Shown here piece after piece: positions 25,780 through 33,366 of a DNA stretch of 50,294 bases. Where the stretch lies: positions 1 to 50,294 of the forward strand of contig JBFXEX010000033.1 in assembly GCA_050179645.1 (NCBI GenBank), read 5' to 3'. This DNA comes from VAZQ01 sp050179645. GTDB taxonomy: Bacteria; Pseudomonadota; Alphaproteobacteria; Rhizobiales; Xanthobacteraceae. The translations under genes were made by a program, and so were the position numbers. The notes beneath the pieces were generated by a model that ran no database searches, had not been told where the DNA came from, and was given only the letters and a program-made list of their open reading frames with translations. How positions within the stretch are numbered: the first letter of the stretch is position 1; the number at the start of each line of letters is the position of its first letter.

Positions 25780-25986
25780 ATGGCAGATGGCGACATTTAT
25801 GCGATCCCAATCGGCAAGTGGTCGACTGCATATCATCACCCAACAAAATCTACCTTTATTCACTTCGAGTGGCTTGACCGCCCAGCGATGACGTTTGCGA
25901 TCCCTCCTGAGCAAGCGGTTGAGTTTGCGAAAGCCATTCTTGAGAACTACGAGACGCCACCACCGGCGCGAGATCAGATGAGTTGA
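25780..25986 (+). CDS. Transposon cargo: 68-residue hypothetical protein
   Basis: An ATG preceded by GGGAG. The sequence has a short beta-rich start and ends with PPEQAVEFAKAILENYE, a helical tail resembling small uncharacterised alphaproteobacterial proteins that end in an A-x-x-F-A-x-x-I/L helix. No function can be assigned. It follows the transposase by 96 bp on the same strand and may be read from the same promoter. Confidence 0.55.
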   Translation: MADGDIYAIPIGKWSTAYHHPTKSTFIHFEWLDRPAMTFAIPPEQAVEFAKAILENYETPPPARDQMS

Positions 25987-26140
25987 ACAGCAGCGCCTGG
26001 CCGAAGTTCAATTGGCCCCCAGACCTAAACACAATAATAGCCATGGACGCTTTCCGTTCCCTGCTTCACCGCCGCCGCCGCCCGCGCAGACCTTTTGAGC
26101 GCACCCAATCGCCAACACCGGAAGCGTAGCGAGGATAACC

Positions 26141-26488
26141 ATGAGGGCAATCGCGTCAATTTCGAATGTTTCGTTGACGGAAGGCGGAGACGTTCTGATT
26201 GAAATCGAGTTTCAGGATGGTTCTCGCGAGAGGTTTATTTCGAAGGCGGAGGCTGTAGCTGATTTGATTCTTCGGCTTTCCTCCCAGTCTGTCGTTGCAG
26301 CATCTCCAGACGGCACTCTCCGTCAGGAATATGTTGTCGCGCATGAAACCGGAAAGGGGCGGGTACTACTACAGGTCCGGGTGAGCAAGGAACAAGACAT
26401 GCGATTAATACTTGGCCACCAAACCGCTGCGAAGATGGGGCGCGATCTGGTTGATGCCGCCGAGCAATCACTTCAGCCTCGATCTTAA
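26141..26488 (+). CDS. Transposon cargo: 115-residue hypothetical protein
   Basis: An ATG preceded by GAGGA. The protein alternates beta-like segments (DVLIEIEFQDGSRERF) with helices and ends in TAAKMGRDLVDAAEQSL, similar in plan to the C-terminal helix of the 68-residue cargo protein upstream. No recognised domain or signal peptide. Codon usage is less GC-biased than in neighbouring chromosomal genes, consistent with acquired DNA. Confidence 0.55.
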   Translation: MRAIASISNVSLTEGGDVLIEIEFQDGSRERFISKAEAVADLILRLSSQSVVAASPDGTLRQEYVVAHETGKGRVLLQVRVSKEQDMRLILGHQTAAKMGRDLVDAAEQSLQPRS

Positions 26489-26509
26489 CCTGCATCAGGA
26501 TTGCCCCGG

Positions 26510-26683
26510 TTAACGACGGCCGCCCTTCGGCGACGACGTGCGGGCGCGCTTCGGTTTTGCCGCCCGAGGCGTGCGTATCTCTTCTTTGGACTTGTGCCCG
26601 GCAATCCGCGCGCCACGCAGCGCGGCCTCGAATCGCCTTCGCGTTTCCCGCTCACTGAATTTGTCGTCTGATTTATCCCGCAT
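26510..26683 (-). CDS. Transposon cargo: 57-residue basic protein with RRFEAALRGARIAG motif
   Basis: ATG at 26683, stop TAA at 26512-26510. Translation: MRDKSDDKFSERETRRRFEA, then ALRGARIAGHKSKEE, then a Lys/Arg/Pro-rich tail. The DKFSE...RRFEAALRGARIAG core is a pattern I recognise from many short alphaproteobacterial proteins, some found next to PIN or other toxin genes; their role is unproven. It is divergent from the HEPN-like gene, with only 14 bp between the two start codons, so the two cannot have separate full promoters in that gap. Possible antitoxin or regulator (inference). Confidence 0.55.
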   Translation of the reverse strand: MRDKSDDKFSERETRRRFEAALRGARIAGHKSKEEIRTPRAAKPKRARTSSPKGGRR

Positions 26684-26697
26684 CGGGGCACTCTAGC

Positions 26698-27336
26698 ATG
26701 ACAGCTAAAACAACGGAACAACCACCGAAACCAACCGAATTTGAAATTCCTCTTAGTGAGGCTGAGCTTGCCGAATTGGGCCGATTCACGGCGGTCTTTT
26801 CCCAAGTTGATTTTCTCTTGGGAGAGGCAATTTCATTGCTCACCGGAACCCCGTGGTGGGCAATGCAGCTAATGCTCGAAAACGCTTCAATTGGCCCAAA
26901 ACTCAACGTCCTCCGAAAGATCATTCCAGACGTAAAGGACAAAGAGGCAAAACGGTTAGCCAAGGAAGCGTGCGACCGAATGGCCAAGCTCTTGGATCGG
27001 CGCAACCACGTCATTCACGGCTTGTGGGCACGGCAAATTATCAGCGCTCAACGAAAAGCAACTCCGGCATGCATCTTTCAGAAGTTCTCAGAGAACTACG
27101 TGCCGCCAGACCAACTGCGCGATCTTTCAGATCGCGGGGCAAGTGTTACACGCTACTTGGGCGACCTTCTCACTCACGTCTCTGCACAAAAACGTGGCGT
27201 CAACCCTGATAAATGGACGAGGCCTCGTCGCCTTCTCGTGACCGATCAGCCCGTTGAAGCGCCAGGGTCGCCCTTAAGAGACGTTCCACTAACGCGAATG
27301 GGTTATCCCAATCCGGGTGGAACCTTGCCAAAATAG
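26698..27336 (+). CDS. Transposon cargo: HEPN-like protein (putative RNase)
   Basis: 212 residues. A helical protein with FSQVDFLLGEAISLL (34-48), a central IGPKLNVLRKII and then LLDRRNHVIHGLWA. R102-N103-xxx-H107 is the R-N-x3-H pattern of catalytic HEPN domains, which often act as RNases in toxin-antitoxin and phage-defence systems. The overall layout (early helix, ligand-size loop, RNHxxHG near the middle) fits that fold, but this is pattern recognition, not a database match. The C-terminal third is basic and its 3' end overlaps an opposing small ORF. Lower GC than the flanking chromosome. Confidence 0.6.
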   Translation: MTAKTTEQPPKPTEFEIPLSEAELAELGRFTAVFSQVDFLLGEAISLLTGTPWWAMQLMLENASIGPKLNVLRKIIPDVKDKEAKRLAKEACDRMAKLLDRRNHVIHGLWARQIISAQRKATPACIFQKFSENYVPPDQLRDLSDRGASVTRYLGDLLTHVSAQKRGVNPDKWTRPRRLLVTDQPVEAPGSPLRDVPLTRMGYPNPGGTLPK

Positions 27337-27421
27337 CCACACCCGCCTCGATCATCTCGGGCGTGATTTCAATCTCGGTTTCGGAGGATTCAGCCTCCGA
27401 CCGCGCCGGCCTGTCGGCCAC
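27200..27421 (-). CDS. Transposon cargo: 73-residue protein with ITPEMIEAGV motif
   Basis: GTG start near the right end of the transposon. The core EIEITPEMIEAGVAILARF then HPDWDNP and LVERLL resembles a family of short proteins frequent on mobile DNA in alphaproteobacteria. Its last 137 bp run antisense to the end of the HEPN-like gene. TTGACA in the right inverted repeat points inward and could serve as its -35, but no good -10 stands at 17 bp. Function unknown. Confidence 0.5.
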   Translation of the reverse strand: MADRPARSEAESSETEIEITPEMIEAGVAILARFHPDWDNPFALVERLLRATLALQRADRSREGDEASSIYQG

Positions 27422-27437
27422 TACCTACATCCTGTAT

Positions 27438-27462
27438 TTGTGGTGTCAACCGGATAATTGGG
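27438..27462. repeat. Right terminal inverted repeat of the IS1595-type transposon
   Basis: The reverse complement reads CCCAATTATCC and then the same 14 bases as the left end; 24 of 25 bases match the left copy. Confidence 0.92.
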
Positions 27463-27470
27463 TATATTTT
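27463..27470. repeat. Target site duplication, right copy (TATATTTT)
   Basis: Identical to 24663-24670 and directly adjacent to the right inverted repeat. It lies 22 bp upstream of the start codon of the peptidoglycan-binding gene, so the insertion displaced whatever promoter lay further upstream. Confidence 0.9.
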
Positions 27471-27492
27471 CCTCTTTATAGGATCATATGCC

Positions 27493-28898
27493 ATGGGAAC
27501 TGTCAAATATCGAAGTCTGGTCAAAGGCGGCTTCTTTTCGTCGAACCCGTTCGACCGGTCGGTGCCGGTGTCGATCCGCTGCAACAATCCTGGCGCCATC
27601 AATGGCGCAGCATGGGAAAAGACCTACCCGGGCTATGTCGACACCGTCGAGACGACTCCCGGCAACAAAACAACGATCTTCGAAGCGCCGGAATTCGGCG
27701 TGGCGGTGTGGTGGGAGTTGCTGCGGCGCTATGCGACGCGCGGCATCGACACCGTCGGCGGCGTCATCAACCAGTACGGCGGCGGACAGGACTACTCCGG
27801 CTACATTCGATTCGTCACGGCCAAGACCGGCTTTCCGGCGCGCAAGAAGGTGAGTCTCGACGATGACGACATGCTGCTGGCGTTTGGCCGGGCCATGTTC
27901 CATTACGAGGCGGGACGGCCGACACCGCTGAAAGCCGAGCAGGTGCTGTATGGCCTGCGTCTCGGCCGGAACAAGGGTTCGGAGGAACTTGCCGGCGCAC
28001 CGCCGCCGGTGACGCGCGATGAAGCCGTTACGCCACTGCAGTCCGTGGCATCGCCGGCGGCGCACGAGGGCGACGCCTTCACACTCGACACCCGTGCGGG
28101 GGTCAAGGCGATTCAGAACGTCCTGATCCGCTGCGGCTATCTCGATCCGCCGGCCGACGGCGGCTATGGGCCGGTGAGCAAGTGGGCGCTGCGCCGGTTC
28201 GCCGAGCGCGCCGGCCTTGATGCCGGTAACGGCCTGAGCGCGAAGTTGAGCGCAGCGCTGGGAGCGGCAGAACCGCTGCCGCTCGATCCCGGCGACGATT
28301 TCGCCGGCCGGATCGTCAAGGCGATGCAGCACAATAACTACTGGATCGCACGCCATCCCGACTGCGCAAACATTGTCTATGTCGAGGGCATCGACCCGGA
28401 CGGCACGCCGAACGACAACCGCAACAACGTCTTCAACGACGTGCGCGTGGTGTTCCGGGTGGGCGACGATGGCGTTCCCGTCATCCTCGACATGTGGGAA
28501 GCGACCACAGAGCCGAGCCGCAAGTTCACCGTGCGGCCGGTGAACCCGGCGGCGCGTTCCACATCAAATTTGGGCAATACAAGGCCTGGATCCGCGGCTG
28601 GCACCACGCCCACGAGGCGCTGGTGCAGGCTGGCGAGATCGAGGGCTATCGCGATCCGCACAAGACCTTCAAGCGCGACTTCAATTACCCGGTGCGCGGC
28701 GCCGGATTCGGCGTCAACCAACACTGGGGCTACGACCTTCCGCACGACGACATGGGCAATTCCAGCGCCGGCTGCCTGGTCGGGCGCACAACCCAGGGGC
28801 ACCGCAGGTTCATGTCGCTAGTGCTTGCCGATGCCCGCTACCGGGCCAATCCAGCATACCGGTTCATGACCGCGATCGTGCCAGCGGGAGATCTTTGA
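27493..28898 (+). pseudogene. Peptidoglycan-binding/lysin-like protein with a frameshift
   Basis: The frame from ATG 27493 encodes a lysin-like first domain (VSIRCNNPGAING, then EFGVAVWWELLRRY), a PG_binding_1 repeat (AGVKAIQNVLIRCGYL then GGYGPVSKWALRRF) and a third domain up to KFTVRPVNP near 28546. From there the true continuation is one base back: GGAFHIKFGQYKAWIRGW through NSSAGCLVGRTTQGH to the stop at 28898. One missing G around 28546-28553 explains this. Without the shift the protein would have about 468 residues and end with a Cys/His motif resembling a cell-wall enzyme. No slippery sequence is visible, so a real mutation or a sequencing error is likely. The transposon lies immediately upstream and has changed the promoter context. 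Confidence 0.8.
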
Positions 28899-29042
28899 TT
28901 CCAGCCCCCGAAAAGGAGGCCGACCTCCACGCAGATCTGGCCGGCTGCGCATCGCGACGCGGTGCGCGGCCGGCGGCCCTGTGCTAAGCCGCCGCAGAAT
29001 CGTCCTCCCTCAGCGGCCACCGGCCCGACGCAAAGGCTGCGG

Positions 29043-29939
29043 TTGAACCAAGTCCAGCGAGCCGAGCCCAAATCGTCAGCGACGCTCACCGGAATTGCCT
29101 GCGGGGCGGGTGCGGCGGTGTTCTGGGCGTTCGGCCTTGTCGCCGCACGCCACGGTATCGATGCCGGGCTGATGCCCTGGGACCTGACGGTCCACCGCTT
29201 CTGGGGCGGCATTGTGCTCCTGCCGCTCGTCCTGCGCGACGGCATCGCCGACCTCAACGGCATCGGCTGGAGACGCGGGATCGCCCTCACCGTACTCGGC
29301 GGGCCCGGACTCGCTCTCATCAGCTATTCGGGCTTCCTGCTGGTGCCGCTCGGCCACGGCGGCGTGATCCAGCCGTCCTGCGCGGCGCTCGGCGGGCTTC
29401 TGCTCGCGGCGCTCGTCCTGCGTGAAAAGATTCCGGCGATCCGCGTGGTGGGGGCTGCCATCATCGTTTTGGGCCTGCTGGTGATCGGCGGCGAAGCGAT
29501 CGCCACCATCGGCGCGCACGGGCTCCTGGGCGACCTGACGTTCGTGCTGGCGGGACTGTTCTTCGCCACCTTCGGGACGCTGCTGCGGCTGTGGCGGATC
29601 CCGCCGATGCGCGGCACTGCGGTGATCAGCGTGCTGTCGCTCGCCCTCTTCCCGCTTTATGCGGCGTTGTTCGGCTTCGATCGGCTCATTGCGGCCGGTT
29701 TCCAGGAGAACCTGATGCAGTCCCTGGTGCAGGGCATCATGGCGGGCCCGGGCGCGATCTACCTGTTCACCCGCTCGGTGGTGCTGCTCGGCGCCGCACG
29801 CGCCGCAGTGTTCCCGTCGCTGGTGCCGGGCTTTACGCTGCTGATCGGCTTCCTGGCGCTCGGAGAAATTCCGACCTGGGCGCAGATTGCGGGATTTGCG
29901 ATCGTTCTTCTGGGCTTCCGCCTGACGCAGAAGAGTTGA
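29043..29939 (+). CDS. EamA/DMT family transporter
   Basis: 298 residues from a TTG preceded by AAAGG; an upstream GTG at 28962 adds a Pro/Arg-rich stretch unlike the family. About ten membrane helices in two EamA repeats: the first includes GAGAAVFWAFGLVAARHGI, the second LLGDLTFVLAGLFFATFGTLL and ends SLVPGFTLLIGFLALGE then IAGFAIVLLGF. Members move amino acids, nucleobases or other metabolites out of the cell; substrate unknown. No ATG is available, so the start is uncertain. Confidence 0.85.
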   Translation: MNQVQRAEPKSSATLTGIACGAGAAVFWAFGLVAARHGIDAGLMPWDLTVHRFWGGIVLLPLVLRDGIADLNGIGWRRGIALTVLGGPGLALISYSGFLLVPLGHGGVIQPSCAALGGLLLAALVLREKIPAIRVVGAAIIVLGLLVIGGEAIATIGAHGLLGDLTFVLAGLFFATFGTLLRLWRIPPMRGTAVISVLSLALFPLYAALFGFDRLIAAGFQENLMQSLVQGIMAGPGAIYLFTRSVVLLGAARAAVFPSLVPGFTLLIGFLALGEIPTWAQIAGFAIVLLGFRLTQKS

Positions 29940-30010
29940 TCGGGCTATTCCCGTCATTTGCCGACTTCTTCTGCGACGCTGCACAGCGGCCACAGGAACA
30001 CGAGCGCAGT

Positions 30011-31240
30011 TCACTCCGGCCCGGCATACTTGCCGGCGGTCTGGGGGAAAAGCGCCTTGACGATCTTGAACTTCGAAATGTCGGTGGTGCCGTCCATGTG
30101 GAGGAACACCGCGGCATCGCGGAACACCTTCTCGATGCCGAAGTCCAGCATCACGCCGTTGCCGCCGTGCAGTTCCATGGCGTGCTGCGCCACCTTCACG
30201 ATCTCCTCGGATGCGAACAGCTTGGCCATGTTGCAGAGCGCGTCGGCATCCGGCGCATTGTCGTCGACCGCCTGCGCGGCCCGCGCGGTGAGCGCTCGCA
30301 CCGCCTCGATCCGGGTCGCCATGTCACCGAGCCGCAGCGCCACCGCCTGATGCTTGATCAGGATGCGGCCGCCCTGGACGTAGTTCTGTACGTAGTCCGC
30401 CGTCAGTTCCAACGCCCGCACCCCGACGCCGAGATTCTTCGAGGCCTGAATGATCTTGCCCGGACGAAAGTAAACGCCGGCCTTGCCGAGCGAGTCGTTC
30501 TCGACCAGCAGATGATCGTCCGGCACGAACATGTCCTCGAACACCAGTTCGCCGTTGTTCATAAACCGGCAGCCGAGCGTCTCGTTGCAGCGCGCCACCG
30601 TCAGCCCCTTGGTCTCGCGCGGCACCAGGAACGACGACGTGCCCTGCAGCATGCCGACTTTGGGATTGGTGTTGGCGTAGACCACATAGAGCCCGGCGTC
30701 GTAGCCGTTGGAGATGAACTGCTTCCGGCCGTTGATCACCCAGCCGCCGTTGGCCCGGACCGCCTTGGTGTGCATCGCGGCTTCCGGCACATTGTAAGGC
30801 AGCCACCGGTCGGAGGCGCCGCGCGGTTCGGTCAGGCAGTGCGCAAGCAGGAACTGCGGATCGTCAAGCAGGCGCTTGAACCATTTCTCCTGCAGATGGC
30901 GCGGCGCCAGATTGCGCAGCAGCACCGAGACCTTCCAGTTCTGCACCAGCTTGTCGGCGAGCCCGGAATCGCCGCGCGCGATCTCTTCGGAGATCAGCGC
31001 GAAGGTCTGCACCTCGGACGCCGGATCGAGTTCAATGCCGCCGAATTCCTCAGGCACGCCGAGTGTGCGGATGCCGATCTGCTCGGCACCCTCGAGGATC
31101 TCGCGTGGCAGGCGGTCCTCAGGCGTCATGCTCCACTCGCGTTGCCAGTTCTGCTTGATGAATGGCGCGACGACGTCATCGACAAAATCGCGGCAGCTCT
31201 GCCGCATCAGGCGCTGTTCTTCGGAGAGGTGCACTGACAT
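30011..31240 (-). CDS. Acyl-CoA dehydrogenase
   Basis: 409 residues from an ATG. Normal length for the soluble flavoprotein family. N-terminal helical domain SEEQRLMRQSCRDFVDDVVAP; middle beta domain with LTEPRGASDR and WVINGRKQFISNG; C-terminal helical domain with YVQGGRILIKHQAVALRLGD and MELHGGNGVM. It oxidises an acyl-CoA at the alpha-beta position with FAD and passes electrons to ETF. Chain-length or branched specificity cannot be read from the sequence. It stands alone; no CoA transferase or ligase is adjacent. Confidence 0.92.
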   Translation of the reverse strand: MSVHLSEEQRLMRQSCRDFVDDVVAPFIKQNWQREWSMTPEDRLPREILEGAEQIGIRTLGVPEEFGGIELDPASEVQTFALISEEIARGDSGLADKLVQNWKVSVLLRNLAPRHLQEKWFKRLLDDPQFLLAHCLTEPRGASDRWLPYNVPEAAMHTKAVRANGGWVINGRKQFISNGYDAGLYVVYANTNPKVGMLQGTSSFLVPRETKGLTVARCNETLGCRFMNNGELVFEDMFVPDDHLLVENDSLGKAGVYFRPGKIIQASKNLGVGVRALELTADYVQNYVQGGRILIKHQAVALRLGDMATRIEAVRALTARAAQAVDDNAPDADALCNMAKLFASEEIVKVAQHAMELHGGNGVMLDFGIEKVFRDAAVFLHMDGTTDISKFKIVKALFPQTAGKYAGPE

Positions 31241-31329
31241 ATCACTTCCCTAGCACGGGCCGCGACGACGGAACCATCTGTCGCGATATTTGTTACCTCG
31301 CCAAGACCACCTTGGCAGGGAGTATCGTT

Positions 31330-31404
31330 ATGCCCATTATCTTATGGCTGCTCGGCGTTCCGCTCAGTCTCGTTATCGTGCTTTGGCTGTTGGGCGTCGT
31401 CTGA
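31330..31404 (+). CDS. 24-residue hydrophobic microprotein
   Basis: ATG preceded by GGGAG at 8 bases. The whole protein is one membrane helix: MPIILWLLGVPLSLVIVLWL followed by LGVV. A nearly invariant IIxWLLGVPLxxVIxLxLLGV pattern is one I recognise from short hypothetical proteins across alphaproteobacteria, so it is probably a real conserved gene. Function unknown. It lies between the divergently placed start of the acyl-CoA dehydrogenase and the end of the aminotransferase. Confidence 0.65.
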   Translation: MPIILWLLGVPLSLVIVLWLLGVV

Positions 31405-31410
31405 CCTCGC

Positions 31411-32592
31411 TCACGCAGCCTTGCGACTGGTCAAGAACTCGCCCATTCGATCGAGAGCACGCAGGATGTTCTCGGTCGAATTGGCGTAGGACAGACGCAC
31501 ATAGCCCTCGCCCAGAATTCCGAAGTCCGGTCCGCCGATGATCGCGACGCCGGCATCTTCCAGGAGCGATGTCGCTAGAGCCTTCGCCTTCCAGCCGGTA
31601 CGCTTGATATTCGGAAAAGCGTAGAACGCGCCCTTTGGTATTGCACATGATACGCCCGGCAGACCGTTGAGACCGTCGACCACGACTTTTCGGCGCTTGT
31701 CGAACTCGGCGACCATCTTGAGCACCTCATCCTGCGGTCCGATCAGCGCGGCAAGGCCCGCATATTGCGCCGAGGCATTGACGCAGGAGTGCAAATTGAC
31801 GGCGAGCTTGCGCGCATAGTCGTAGAGCTTGCCGGGCCACACGGCATAACCGAGCCGCCAGCCGGTCATCGCGTAGGTCTTCGACCAGCCGTTAAGCAGG
31901 ATGAGCCGGTCGCGGATCGACGGGTACGACAGCAGGCAGACATGCCGCTCGCCGTCGTAGACCATGTGGTCGTAAATCTCGTCCGACATCACGCAGACGT
32001 CTGAAAATTTTTCGAGCCCCGCGACCAGCTTGTCGACCTCGCTCTTCGGCGTCACGCCACCGGTCGGGTTGGCCGGCGAATTGACGATGAGAAGCCGCGT
32101 CTGCGGTGTGATCAGCTTGAGCGTCTCCTCGGCCGAGAACGCAAAGCCGTTCTCTTCGCGAATGGGCACCGGCACGGGCCGCGCGCCGGTGAACTCGATC
32201 ATCGAGCGGTAGATCGGGAAACCCGGATCGGGATAGAGGATGTCGACGCCGGGCTCGCCGAACATCATGATCGACATGAACATGGTGGGCTTGCCGCCCG
32301 GCAGGATCATCACCTCGTCGGGCGAGACGTTCACCTGAAAACGCTTGTGCAGGTCTGCCGCCACGGCTTCACGAAGTGGGGGAATGCCTGTAGCCGGAGT
32401 GTAGCCGTGATGGCCGTCGCGCAGCGCCTTGATCGCGGCCTCGACGATGAATTCGGGCGTGCGGAAGTCTGGCTGGCCGATGCCGAGATTGATCACGTCG
32501 CGGCCTTGCGCGATCAACGCATTGGCGCGCGCCAGCACCGCGAAGGCGTTCTCCTCGCCGATCCGATCGAAGGCCGCGATGATGCGAAGCAT
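31411..32592 (-). CDS. Class I/II PLP-dependent aminotransferase
   Basis: 393 residues from the ATG at 32592, seven bases after AGAGGA. Fold type I features: NLGIGQPDFRTP (35-46), NSPANPTGGV (171-180) with the substrate-carboxylate Asn, D204 and Y207 in SDEIYD, Schiff-base K238 in NGWSKTYAMTGWRLGY and R246. This places it with aspartate/alanine/aromatic aminotransferases of subgroup I-gamma. The amino donor is not evident from sequence. No pathway neighbour helps to assign it. Confidence 0.92.
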   Translation of the reverse strand: MLRIIAAFDRIGEENAFAVLARANALIAQGRDVINLGIGQPDFRTPEFIVEAAIKALRDGHHGYTPATGIPPLREAVAADLHKRFQVNVSPDEVMILPGGKPTMFMSIMMFGEPGVDILYPDPGFPIYRSMIEFTGARPVPVPIREENGFAFSAEETLKLITPQTRLLIVNSPANPTGGVTPKSEVDKLVAGLEKFSDVCVMSDEIYDHMVYDGERHVCLLSYPSIRDRLILLNGWSKTYAMTGWRLGYAVWPGKLYDYARKLAVNLHSCVNASAQYAGLAALIGPQDEVLKMVAEFDKRRKVVVDGLNGLPGVSCAIPKGAFYAFPNIKRTGWKAKALATSLLEDAGVAIIGGPDFGILGEGYVRLSYANSTENILRALDRMGEFLTSRKAA

Positions 32593-32666
32593 GACGTGTC
32601 CTCTTAGGTCTTTCGCCTGGCTGACAGGCAAATTTCAAGTCCATTTGCGGCAAGCGCGCTGCGGCG

Positions 32667-33107
32667 TCAATTGGCTTTCGAAAGCGGCAGTTGCAGGCTC
32701 TGGGCGATTGTGCGCAGCACTTCGAACAGCACCGCTGTCGACAATCCGAACAGCAGCATGCCGTTCATTGCCGTGATCGGCCCGATGAGCTGCCACTCGA
32801 CCGCAGGCAGGACATCTCCGTAGCCCAGCGTGGTGTAGTTGACGAAGGCGAAATAGACCGGGTTCGCCCCCGGCGCGATCCCGACCAGCGCGTAGACAAT
32901 CGCCCATACCGCGACTTCGATCACGTGGCCCGCCATCAGCGCGACCGCGGCCACGCTCGTGACCGCTACCAGGCGCCAGAAGGGGCGCGCCACCCTGTCC
33001 GCCGCCGCAGCGCGCCGCGCCATCAGCACGACCCAGGCCACGACCACGACGTGGATGGCGATGTTGGCGAGACTGACCCCAGCACCGAGAACGATCTGCT
33101 GCAGCAT
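32667..33107 (-). CDS. Small potassium channel (ion_trans_2 pore domain)
   Basis: 146 residues from the ATG at 33107. Three hydrophobic segments: one N-terminal (8-30), one at 48-78, then a pore helix and filter YTTLGYGD (91-98), then a last helix (107-132). The TxGYGD filter is that of K+-selective channels. A single extra N-terminal helix is added to the two-helix KcsA-like pore. No RCK domain is fused, so gating is unknown. The gene stands 75 bp downstream of the aminotransferase start on the same strand. Confidence 0.85.
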   Translation of the reverse strand: MLQQIVLGAGVSLANIAIHVVVVAWVVLMARRAAAADRVARPFWRLVAVTSVAAVALMAGHVIEVAVWAIVYALVGIAPGANPVYFAFVNYTTLGYGDVLPAVEWQLIGPITAMNGMLLFGLSTAVLFEVLRTIAQSLQLPLSKAN

Positions 33108-33366
33108 TACGCCATCAGGCCCCGGCCGAAGCAGCTCCCGCCGGCGGCGCCTCGCCGGCGTGCGACGGGAAACGCCGTCATGCGCGCCGCGCCAAGCCGC
33201 GCAGCGGCGACATGACGGTCGGCAGATCGACATGCTCCATCATCCTGGTCCTCCCTTGCATCCGGAGCCGCTTGTTTTTTGATTGGAACGATCGCGGCAC
33301 TCGGTCCATCCTATACCGGCATTCGCTCGACACAATCCGGGCCGCCCGCAACAACGAGCCGACACC

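Larger units (their letters stand above)
24671..27462 (+). mobile_element. IS1595-family transposon with passenger genes (2792 bp)
   Basis: The ends are 25-bp inverted repeats at 24671-24695 and 27438-27462 that match at 24 of 25 positions, and an 8-bp direct repeat TATATTTT flanks them. Inside are one transposase gene at the left and about 1.7 kb of small genes, some clearly lower in GC than the surrounding chromosome. Plain IS1595 elements are near 1 kb, so most of this element is cargo; passenger genes are known in this family. It landed in the AT-rich gap between the antiporter gene and the peptidoglycan-binding gene. Intact ends and an intact transposase suggest recent, possibly still active, transposition. 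Confidence 0.93.

Noticed and set aside
28540..28560. Programmed -1 frameshifting in the peptidoglycan-binding gene
   Set aside because: No X-XXY-YYZ slippery heptamer is present at the switch and no strong downstream structure was seen; mutation or sequencing error is simpler.
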